This document shows, piece by piece, positions 1 through 5,994 of a stretch of 8,447 nucleotides of DNA. Where the stretch lies: contig JBQCIO010000307.1 of assembly GCA_051953655.1 (NCBI GenBank), positions 1 through 8,447 of the forward strand, written 5' to 3'. Origin of the DNA: JBQCHF01 sp051953655. GTDB lineage: Bacteria; Actinomycetota; Actinomycetes; Motilibacterales; Motilibacteraceae. The notes beneath the pieces are model-generated. The model had not been told where the DNA came from. It made no database searches and saw only the letters and a program-made list of their open reading frames with translations. Every line of letters starts with the position of its first letter. Position 1 is the first letter of the stretch. The position numbers were made by a program, and so were the translations under genes.

Positions 1-575
1 ACCTGGAACGTCATCGACCCCAACGGGCGGCGCAACGCCAGCGCCAGCTCGTCCTCCCGCGCGGTCTTCGCGAGGGCGACGCGTTCGCGCTCCATCCTCG
101 ACGCGCCCCGCTCGACTTTCGGCAGCGGCACCAGCGGCACCACCGCCCCGTGCAGGGCCCGCTGGTAGGCGGCCTGGTAGCGGTTCAGCTGCTTCTCCAG
201 CGCCACCACCAGATCGATCCGCTCATCCTCGGGCAGCAGCAGCGGGTCCAGGTCGGCCAGGTCGTCCCCGACCCCGTACGAGGACGGGTCGGCGAGCCCC
301 CGGGCGATCCGCTGCGAGAACGCCGCGAACCGCTGCCCCGGACCCTCCTCGACCTGCAGGTCGTCCGCGTCCCAATCGACGCCCTCGGACTCGAACCACT
401 CCCGCAGCTCGTACTCCTCCAGCGCCATGTCCCACGCCTCATCGGCCGTGGGCAGGTTCGCCACCCACCCCGGCGGCCGATCGTCCAACGTCACGTACCC
501 CCACGACAACGCCGAGGACGCCGAGGACGCCACCGCAACGGCGACGTCCTCGACAGGAACAGGGGTGGAAGACAT
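1..575 (-). CDS. Probable DUF222/HNH endonuclease family protein, N-terminal part (runs off the left edge)
   Basis: The minus-strand frame is open from an ATG at 575..573 to the window edge, giving 191 residues that begin MSSTPVPVEDVAVAV. It is acidic and soluble, with no signal peptide. The stretch PPGWVANLPTADEAWDMALE, a run of acidic residues, PLLLPEDERIDLVVALEKQLN (about 110-130) and AREDELALALRRPLG near the edge resemble the N-terminal region of actinobacterial DUF222 proteins (13E12 repeat family), which usually carry a C-terminal HNH nuclease domain. That C-terminal part lies outside the window, so catalytic residues cannot be checked. The family is multicopy and often linked to mobile or repeated DNA; its cellular role is poorly known. 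The first ATG was chosen because the family-like N-terminus begins soon after it. The Shine-Dalgarno is weak (GAGGG ends one base before the ATG). The perfect palindrome at 582-599 sits immediately upstream and could be an operator. The family call is from memory of sequence style and is moderately sure; the ORF itself is secure. Confidence 0.6.
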   Translation of the reverse strand, partial: MSSTPVPVEDVAVAVASSASSALSWGYVTLDDRPPGWVANLPTADEAWDMALEEYELREWFESEGVDWDADDLQVEEGPGQRFAAFSQRIARGLADPSSYGVGDDLADLDPLLLPEDERIDLVVALEKQLNRYQAAYQRALHGAVVPLVPLPKVERGASRMERERVALAKTAREDELALALRRPLGSMTFQ

Positions 576-581
576 GCCCTC

Positions 582-599
582 ATCGTACACCAGTACGAT
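582..599. promoter_or_regulatory. 18-bp palindromic operator candidate, SOS-box-like
   Basis: ATCGTAC-ACCA-GTACGAT is a perfect 7-bp inverted repeat with a 4-bp spacer, six bases upstream of the ATG at 575. Its core TCGTAC-N4-GTACGA has the architecture of the actinobacterial LexA SOS box (TCGAAC-N4-GTTCGA), with one symmetric substitution in each half. A -10-like TATCGT (minus strand, 600..595) overlaps it, with a weak TTCGCT 18 bases further upstream (624..619). A repressor bound here would block both transcription and early translation. SOS boxes before 13E12/DUF222 genes are known in mycobacteria. LexA binding here is inferred; another dimeric repressor is equally possible. Confidence 0.5.
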
Positions 600-690
600 A
601 GATGGGACCAGCGTCAGCAGCGAACATTTCCCTGCGAGATGGAGGTTTTCGGATCTGGTCGTCAACAACGAGGCCGTACTCCTACAGCAC

Positions 691-1509
691 TTAGGAGAGC
701 AGCGCCGCCACCCGCTGCGCGGTGAGCCCTTCCACCGGCAGCTTGGGCAGGATCTGCAGCACCTCGTCGGGCTCCAGCCCCTCACCGGTGAGGACCTCGA
801 TCAACCGCTGCGCGTTCTCCGGCGGCACCGGGTCACCGAGACCCGCCTCGCGCACAGCGGCCTCGGCGAGGAAGAGCGCGCCGGCCAGCTCCTCCTCGGC
901 CGGGGTCGGGACGTCGACCGGGGCGGCGTCGCGGACCTCGTCCTCGGCGGCGTGCACGACGGCGAGCGGCAGCCCCTCGGCCTCCACCTCGAACAGCGGC
1001 ACCGGGCCGAGCGCGCCGACCACCAGCTGCTCGACGTCGGCGCGCAGCGGCACGTCCCACTCGGCCGCGCGGGCCACCGCCTCGAGGTCTGTGCCGTCCT
1101 CACCGAGCTCGTCGAGAAGCTCGGCCCAGGCCTCGGGCTGCTCCTCCCGCGCCGTCTGGGCAGCACGCACACAGGTGCGCAGGGTGAACGGGGTGAGCAC
1201 CTGCTCCTCGAGCAGGTCCGCGTAGAGCCGCCCCTCCGGCGTCAGCGCGTTGAGCAGGTCCTGGAAGCTTCCGGGCGCGGCCTCGGTGAGCTCGATCCGG
1301 CCGTCCTCCTCGCTGGCCAGCGGCAGACCGGACACGGCGCGGTCACCGATGGTCGAGCCGCTCGCCACCAGCCGCCCGTGGCGGCGCAGGTAGTGCGGCC
1401 GGTCGGACAGGCCCACCGTCCAGGCGCAGGCCTCGGCCACCAGCGCCGGGGCGTCCTCGCGCAGCTGCCGGCGGGCCAGCAGGCCGACGCCGTCGTCGTC
1501 GTAGAGCAC
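691..1509 (-). CDS. Acidic soluble protein of unknown function, next to FUSC
   Basis: 272 residues, from GTG at 1509..1507 to TAA at 693..691. I chose this start because AAAGGTGG (1522..1515) lies five bases upstream. GTGs at 1518 and 1560 are in frame, but the first has no room for a ribosome site and the second would read through a palindrome. I do not recognise the family. The protein is rich in Glu, Asp, Leu and Ala, with no signal peptide and no membrane segment, so it is probably cytoplasmic and largely helical. Visible blocks are an N-terminal YDDDGVGLLARRQL stretch, then SGSTIGDRAVSGLPL (about residues 50-65), a central helical region with TLRTCVRAAQTAREEQPEAW, a VPLFEVEAEGLPLAVVH stretch that looks like beta strands, and a C-terminal LTGEGLEPDEVLQILPKLPVEGLTAQRVAALL segment resembling a small helical bundle. 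It begins 54 bp downstream of the FUSC stop on the same strand, so the two are probably co-transcribed. Function cannot be assigned. Confidence 0.85.
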   Translation of the reverse strand: MLYDDDGVGLLARRQLREDAPALVAEACAWTVGLSDRPHYLRRHGRLVASGSTIGDRAVSGLPLASEEDGRIELTEAAPGSFQDLLNALTPEGRLYADLLEEQVLTPFTLRTCVRAAQTAREEQPEAWAELLDELGEDGTDLEAVARAAEWDVPLRADVEQLVVGALGPVPLFEVEAEGLPLAVVHAAEDEVRDAAPVDVPTPAEEELAGALFLAEAAVREAGLGDPVPPENAQRLIEVLTGEGLEPDEVLQILPKLPVEGLTAQRVAALLS

Positions 1510-1514
1510 GTCCT

Positions 1515-1522
1515 CCACCTTT
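1515..1522 (-). promoter_or_regulatory. Ribosome binding site deciding the start of the unknown gene
   Basis: On the minus strand AAAGGTGG (one mismatch to AAAGGAGG) stands five bases before GTG 1509. This favours that start over the in-frame GTGs at 1518 and 1560. Confidence 0.55.
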
Positions 1523-1540
1523 CCAGCCCGGCGCCAGCGA

Positions 1541-1559
1541 TGCGGCCGGTCCGGCCGCA
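1541..1559. repeat. 19-bp perfect GC palindrome between FUSC and the unknown gene
   Basis: TGCGGCCGG-T-CCGGCCGCA is a 9-bp perfect inverted repeat around one central base. It starts five bases after the FUSC stop and lies about 30 bases before the downstream start. As RNA it would fold with a slightly frayed loop. No U-run follows, so it is not a classical intrinsic terminator. It may act as a processing or attenuation hairpin that sets the ratio of the two products, or may simply be GC-rich chance. Confidence 0.4.
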
Positions 1560-1563
1560 CCGC

Positions 1564-3636
1564 TCAGCCCGCCACCCGGTCCAGCGCGCCGGCGGCGTCG
1601 TCCAGCAGCGCGGACAGGCGACGGGTCGTGGGGTCGGAGGGCGGCGCGGCGACGTCGTCGACCCCGTCGAGCAGCGAGCGGGCGTGCGCGGCGGCCGCCG
1701 GCTGGGGCAGCACGGACAGGTCGGCGACGGCGGCCACCAGGGCGCGGGCGGCCTCCGCGGCCGCGGTGCAGGGGGCGATCTCGCGCATGGCGCGACGGCT
1801 GTCCAGGCCCAGCAGGGTGAGCCCGGCGGCCGGGCGCGAGACGAGCGCGAGCTGGTGCAGCTGGGCGTCGAGCCGGCGGGCGGCCAGGAACAGGTCGCCG
1901 TCGCGGCGGTCGGCAGCCAGCCGGTCGGCGACGGCGGTGAGCAGCTCGCGCAGCCGGGCCACGAACTCCTCGCGCGCCACCACCACCGCCCGGCCGGTGC
2001 GCACCGGCAGGACCAGCAGCGCGGCGGCGATGCCGATGGCGGCACCCAGCGCGGTCTCGGTGAGCCGGAGCACCAGCAGCCGGTCGGTGAACTCGCCGAG
2101 GACGTCGTAGAGCAGGCCCATGAGGGTGGTGACGGCGAACGCCATGATCGCGTAGGAGACCCGGAAGAAGTACAAGCCCAGGAACACGCAGGCGAGCATG
2201 AGCAGCACCACGGGCACGGTGCTGCGTCCGACCACGTGCACCGCCAGCACCGCGGCCACGATGCCGACCAGCGTGCCGAGCACCCGGTTGACCGCCTTGG
2301 TGGCGGTCTCGCCGCTGGTGGGGGTGCCGGTGAGGGCGAAGAAGCAGGCCAGCAGCGCCCAGTAGTAGCGCTGCGGGGAGACCGCGACGCCCACCGCCAG
2401 CGTGACCGAGCCGGCCACCGCGGCCTGCACGCACTGCCGGAGGTTGACCGAGGCCCGCGCCGCGGGCCCGCGCGAGAGCGCGACGGCCGCCGACGCCGAG
2501 GGCATCGTCCCGGGCAGCTGGCCGAGGAACAGCCCGACCGCGGGCTCGTAGGCGGGCAGGTGGTCGGGCACCCGCGGGTCGCCTGCGGCCAGCGCGTCGG
2601 CCAGCCCGGCGACGGCGGCCGCCGCCCCCCGCTGCTCCCCCGCGGCCGGAGAGTCCGCCCCGCAGGCCGCCTCCAGCGACTCCCCCGCCAGCGCCCGGGC
2701 CGCGGCCAGGTCGCCGACGGCCAGCGCGTCCAGCCCGACCAGCAGCCGACGCCGGCACGCGTCGCCGCGCAGGTCGACGTCGTCCGGCCCCGCGGCGTCG
2801 ACGAGGGCCTCCACGTGCCGGGCCAGGGAGTCCGCGGCCAGCTCGATGTCCAGCAGACGGTGCCGCGCGGCGGACGCCGACGCCCCGGTCCTGGCGGACT
2901 GGGCGGCCAGCGCGAGGTAGCCGTCCACCAGCAGCGCGGCCTCCAGCAGCCGGAAGCGGCGGGCGTGCAGCCGCGCGGTGATCTTGTCCCGACGCCGACC
3001 GCCGGACAGGGCGCTGCGGCAGGTGCGGACCAGCGCCTCGACCCGCAGCTCGAAGGCGGTGCGGGCCCGCGCCAGGGCACGCTCGGGCCGGTCCGGCACC
3101 ACCGCCTCGGCCACGAACGCGCACGCGGTGGCCGTCACGAGCACCGCGAGCACGGCCGGGAACTGGCGCAGCTCGAGCCGGGTGAAGGTGGCGAAGAAGT
3201 AGCCCAGCCAGCCGAGGATGCCCCAGGCGAACCCGCGGGTGCCGAACCGGCGGACGAACACCGCCACCACCATGGTGACGACGAACCCGGCGAGGCTGGC
3301 GACCCGCCACGGCGCGAGCAGCCCGGCCAGCACCACGCCGACCGAGGCGACGACCGGGAACCAGGCCAGCGTGGCGTAGGCCTCCCGCGGCGGCCGCCCC
3401 GAGGCGACGAACGAGCCGTTCATCGCGACCATGCCGCCCAGCAGCACCCCCACCAGCGCGGGCACGCCGACCGCCGGCGCCACCCGGCTCTCCACGAGGA
3501 TCGCCACCGCGACGGCGATCAGGGCGCGCAGCCCGAGGCGCAGCCGCAGCAGCCCGGGATCGGTCGCCAGCAGGACCCGGCGCAGCCAGGACCCCGGCGG
3601 CTCCTCCCGGCGGGGCCGCGACGACGGCTGCACCAC
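1564..3636 (-). CDS. FUSC family inner-membrane protein (aromatic-acid exporter/YccS-like)
   Basis: 690 residues from GTG 3636 to TGA 1566..1564. The FUSC family (fusaric acid resistance protein-like) comprises integral membrane proteins linked to export of aromatic acids or other small molecules; the substrate here is unknown. The sequence shows the family's two-half layout. A first membrane block covers roughly residues 35-180 (LRALIAVAVAILV, ALVGVLLGGMVAM, FPVVASVGVVLAGLL, FVVTMVVAVFV, ILGWLGYFFATF, AVLAVLVTATACAFV). A helical cytoplasmic region follows at about 185-395, then a second block at about 400-545 with the diagnostic YYWALLACFFALTGTPTSG...NRVLGTLVG stretch, and a helical cytoplasmic tail. 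The start is uncertain: GTG 3636 (or 3633) has GAGG five to eight bases upstream, while GTG 3654 gives six more residues with only a poor GGGGAAG site. The frame stays open far upstream into the peptidase gene but has no ATG, GTG or TTG between that gene's stop and 3654. It probably forms a unit with the downstream unknown gene. Confidence 0.9.
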   Translation of the reverse strand: MVQPSSRPRREEPPGSWLRRVLLATDPGLLRLRLGLRALIAVAVAILVESRVAPAVGVPALVGVLLGGMVAMNGSFVASGRPPREAYATLAWFPVVASVGVVLAGLLAPWRVASLAGFVVTMVVAVFVRRFGTRGFAWGILGWLGYFFATFTRLELRQFPAVLAVLVTATACAFVAEAVVPDRPERALARARTAFELRVEALVRTCRSALSGGRRRDKITARLHARRFRLLEAALLVDGYLALAAQSARTGASASAARHRLLDIELAADSLARHVEALVDAAGPDDVDLRGDACRRRLLVGLDALAVGDLAAARALAGESLEAACGADSPAAGEQRGAAAAVAGLADALAAGDPRVPDHLPAYEPAVGLFLGQLPGTMPSASAAVALSRGPAARASVNLRQCVQAAVAGSVTLAVGVAVSPQRYYWALLACFFALTGTPTSGETATKAVNRVLGTLVGIVAAVLAVHVVGRSTVPVVLLMLACVFLGLYFFRVSYAIMAFAVTTLMGLLYDVLGEFTDRLLVLRLTETALGAAIGIAAALLVLPVRTGRAVVVAREEFVARLRELLTAVADRLAADRRDGDLFLAARRLDAQLHQLALVSRPAAGLTLLGLDSRRAMREIAPCTAAAEAARALVAAVADLSVLPQPAAAAHARSLLDGVDDVAAPPSDPTTRRLSALLDDAAGALDRVAG

Positions 3637-3730
3637 CCGGTCCTCGACACGCACGGGGGACCACTTCCCCGGCGAGGTCGCGCTGCACCGTCCGTGGGCC
3701 GGCCCGCCCGTCGCGGCGTCCGAACGACCA

Positions 3731-3805
3731 TGGTCTTCAGGCGGGTGGTCTTCAGGCGGGTGGTCTACAGGCGGGTGGTCTGCAGGCCAGTTGGCTACAG
3801 GCCAC
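3731..3805. repeat. Five tandem 15-bp units in the gap before FUSC
   Basis: Plus-strand units begin at 3731, 3746, 3761, 3776 and 3791. The first two are identical (TGGTCTTCAGGCGGG), the third differs by one base (TCTACAGG), and the last two are more diverged. The array fills much of the gap between the peptidase stop (3831) and the FUSC start. On the minus strand, in the FUSC frame, it would read PPEDH-PPEDH-PPVDH-PADH without stops, but no standard start codon precedes it in that frame. It is therefore best read as a noncoding minisatellite or a set of binding sites. Confidence 0.85.
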
Positions 3806-3830
3806 CGTTCTTCGGACGCAACGGCGGGGA

Positions 3831-5891
3831 TCAGCGGAAGAGCCGCGCCAGGGTGAGCGGGCCGACCAGGCCGTCGGCGCCGGACCCGGTCCAGTGCTGC
3901 GAGCGCTGGAAGGCGGCGACCGCGGCGCGGGTGGCGGCGTCGTAGGTGCCGGTCCGGGCCGAGGGCGCGAGCAGGCGCAGCGCCACCAGCCGGGCCTGCA
4001 GCGCGGCGACGTCGGCGTTGTGAGCGCCCGGGCGCAGCGCGGCCAGGCCGGGCCGGGCCGGGGGCGTGCTCGACGTCGGCGCCGGCTTCGGCGCGGCGGG
4101 CGATGTCGCGGGCGAGGGCGCGTGCCTGGCGGTCGCGGCCCACAGCCGCGCCACGGTCATCGGGCCGACGACGCCGTCCGCGCCGCTCCCGCGCCAGCCC
4201 TGGGCGCGCTGGAAGGCGGCGACGGCGGTGCGCGTCGCGGTGTCGTAGCTGCCGCTCTTCCCTCCGGCCGGCAGCCAGCCGAGCGCGACCAGCCGCGCCT
4301 GCAGCTGGGAGACGAGCGTGCCGTGCATGCCCGGGCGCAGGTTGGCCGCGCCGGCCGGCGGCGGGGTCGCGGGGGCCGGGCGGCTCGGGAGCGAGGGCGT
4401 GCTGGGCGTGCTGGGCGTGCTGGGAGTGCTGGGGACCGGCGTCGGGGCCGGTACCGGCGTCCTGTCCCCGGTCGGCGTCGTCGGCGTGGTGGGCGGCGGC
4501 GGCGTCGGGGTCTGACCACCGGACGTGCCGCCGGAGGAGGCGAGCGGGCCGAACGCGGCACCGGCCGCGAACAGGCGCGCGAGCGTGCCCGGTCCCATGA
4601 GGCCGTCGGCGTCCGCGCCGGACCACCCCTGCGCGCGCTGGAACGCGCCGACGGCGGACTGCGTGGCGGCGTCGTAGCTGCCGCCGGCGCCCGCACCCGC
4701 CAGCCAGCCGAGGGCCACCAGCCGCGCCTGGAGCGCCACCACCGAGGGGTTGGCCGCGCCGAAGGAGAGGTCGGCCAGCGGCGGCGCGGTCGCGGCCGGC
4801 ACGGTCGACAGGGAGAACATGACCGTCCAGGTGGCCGGGTCGACCACCCCGGAGGCGTAGAGACCGCGGGCCCGCTGCCACGCCTCGACCGCGGCCTCGG
4901 TGGCCAGGTCGTACCGGCCGGTGACCGCGACGCCGACGGCGCGCTGAACGGCCGGCACGTTCGCGTTGGTGGAGCCGTAGCCCAGCCGCGGGCGCGAGTA
5001 CGCCGACGCCGCCACCTGGACCGGCGCCGGCACCGGCGCCGGGCAGCTCGTCGTCGGGCCGGCGTAGCGGGCGGCGGCCTGGCCGATGACCGGGGCGCAC
5101 GGGCCGAGGTCCGGCGTGGTGACCGGGACACCGGTCCAGGCCGACGTCCGCTGCTGCGCGCCGTCCCAGGAGAAGGAGAAGTGGATGTGGTCGGTGTGCG
5201 CGGGTGAGCCCTTGTAGGGCCGCCAGCCCTGCTCGGCGCTGTAGGCGCCCCAGATGCGCCCGTTCCAGATCGCGTACATGACCCCGAAGCGGCGAGCGTT
5301 CCACGCCCACGACCCGTCCGGACCCTTGGCGAACAGCCAGTCCAGCACGTGGTCGGCCACCGCGCGCTGCGTCGGGTTCGTGGCGTCGAGCATCCAGTCC
5401 CACGCCCGCCCGTCGGCGTGCTCGCTGCTCATCCCCTCCGCGTCGCAGGTGTTGACGATCCCGCCCGAGCGTCCGACGCCGGGGTAGGTCGCCTGCATCA
5501 GCTGCCGGAACGCGAGCACGCCGGGCTTGGCGACCGGGTCGCAGTCGTTCTGCGGCTCCCACGGGGCGGCGACGTCGGCGGCGGCACCCGCCGGCAGCGC
5601 CTTGGGGAACGCCGGGTTCGCGGTGACGACCGGAAGGTTCGCCGGGGCGGCCAGCCGCGGCGGCACCTGCTGCGGGACGCCGGCCAGGGTCGGTGGCAGC
5701 AGGGTGGCGGTGGCGGCCACCGCGGGAGCGACCAGCGCCCCGGCCATCGCGGTCGCCGCGGCGGCGGTCACCGCGGCCCGGGGGGCCAGCGCGGGCAGCA
5801 GGCTCGTCGAGCCGCCGGCGGCGTGCCGGGGCGTCGCCGCGCGCGAGGACGCCTCCGGACCCTTTCCGCCCCTGCCGGCTCGCCGCCCCAC
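3831..5891 (-). CDS. Secreted peptidoglycan hydrolase: M15-like zinc peptidase domain plus four peptidoglycan-binding repeats
   Basis: 686 residues from GTG 5891 to TGA 3833..3831. AAGGGAG six bases upstream fixes this start over a GTG at 5936 that has no ribosome site. An Arg-rich N-terminus is followed by an Ala-rich hydrophobic segment (about 37-59) ending PAVA-ATA, a likely Sec signal peptide with signal peptidase I site. The catalytic-type domain (about 110-260) carries SEHADGRAWDW and AHTDHIHFS, the SxHxxGxAxD and HxDHxH pattern of M15/D-Ala-D-Ala-carboxypeptidase folds. H158, D165 and H237 are the expected zinc ligands, with D234 or H235 likely catalytic. It matches the ARB_07466-like domain common in actinobacteria (SEHADGRAWDWM...NARRFGVMYAIWN). 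Four cysteines (117, 149, 265, 283) could form two disulfides outside the cell. PG_binding_1 repeats lie near 300-358, 375-442, 517-585 and 617-686, with Pro/Thr/Ser linkers (445-515 and 587-616). The expected role is cleavage of stem peptides or cross-links while anchored to the wall; the exact bond is unknown. It lies 103 bp downstream of the amylosucrase gene. Confidence 0.88.
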   Translation of the reverse strand: MGRRAGRGGKGPEASSRAATPRHAAGGSTSLLPALAPRAAVTAAAATAMAGALVAPAVAATATLLPPTLAGVPQQVPPRLAAPANLPVVTANPAFPKALPAGAAADVAAPWEPQNDCDPVAKPGVLAFRQLMQATYPGVGRSGGIVNTCDAEGMSSEHADGRAWDWMLDATNPTQRAVADHVLDWLFAKGPDGSWAWNARRFGVMYAIWNGRIWGAYSAEQGWRPYKGSPAHTDHIHFSFSWDGAQQRTSAWTGVPVTTPDLGPCAPVIGQAAARYAGPTTSCPAPVPAPVQVAASAYSRPRLGYGSTNANVPAVQRAVGVAVTGRYDLATEAAVEAWQRARGLYASGVVDPATWTVMFSLSTVPAATAPPLADLSFGAANPSVVALQARLVALGWLAGAGAGGSYDAATQSAVGAFQRAQGWSGADADGLMGPGTLARLFAAGAAFGPLASSGGTSGGQTPTPPPPTTPTTPTGDRTPVPAPTPVPSTPSTPSTPSTPSLPSRPAPATPPPAGAANLRPGMHGTLVSQLQARLVALGWLPAGGKSGSYDTATRTAVAAFQRAQGWRGSGADGVVGPMTVARLWAATARHAPSPATSPAAPKPAPTSSTPPARPGLAALRPGAHNADVAALQARLVALRLLAPSARTGTYDAATRAAVAAFQRSQHWTGSGADGLVGPLTLARLFR
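4399..4434 (-). repeat. Four 9-bp tandem units encoding a Ser-Thr-Pro linker
   Basis: Plus-strand units GTGCTGGGC, GTGCTGGGC, GTGCTGGGA and GTGCTGGGG are consecutive. On the coding strand they give the STPSTPSTPSTPS linker between the second and third peptidoglycan-binding repeats. Near-identical DNA units suggest recent slippage, so linker length probably varies between strains. Confidence 0.85.
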
Positions 5892-5897
5892 GGCCCG

Positions 5898-5904
5898 CTC
5901 CCTT
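5898..5904 (-). promoter_or_regulatory. Ribosome binding site of the peptidase gene
   Basis: AAGGGAG on the minus strand with a six-base spacer to GTG 5891. It is the strongest site in the gap and sets the start 15 codons inside the longest possible frame. The rest of the 103-bp gap (5892-5994) shows no clear terminator or promoter. Confidence 0.7.
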
Positions 5905-5994
5905 CGCCGCCGCCCGGCGTCGACCGCGCAGGGCACCAGGTCAGGTGTCGGGACCGGGCTTGCTGGTCTTGAGTGCTGGGACGCGGCCGACGCC

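Noticed and set aside
1..575. Possible toxin-antitoxin or mobile element at the left edge
   Set aside because: There is no transposase, terminal inverted repeat or target duplication in view. Only the N-terminal part of a DUF222-like protein is present.
679..697. CTCCTA/TAGGAG 6-bp inverted repeat overlapping the stop of the unknown gene, considered as a terminator
   Set aside because: The stem is short, has a 7-base loop and no U-run follows. It is too weak to call.
427..3945. 1172-codon plus-strand open frame antiparallel to FUSC and the unknown gene
   Set aside because: The translation is low-complexity, rich in Arg, Gly, Gln, His and Pro, with no recognisable domain. It is the antisense shadow of GC-biased codons.
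5021..5042. Two copies of CCGGCGCCGG separated by CA, considered as a regulatory palindrome
   Set aside because: It lies inside the peptidase gene and encodes a Pro-Ala-Pro-Val linker. Codon bias explains the symmetry.
1564..5562. Single 1332-codon minus-strand frame covering FUSC and much of the peptidase gene
   Set aside because: Only the part downstream of about 3654 is FUSC-like. The rest is an out-of-frame shadow of the peptidase gene, so this is not a fusion protein.
5892..5994. Gap between amylosucrase and the peptidase gene, searched for a terminator and promoter
   Set aside because: Only the ribosome site is convincing. Short complementary stretches such as CACC/GGTG are too small to support a hairpin.
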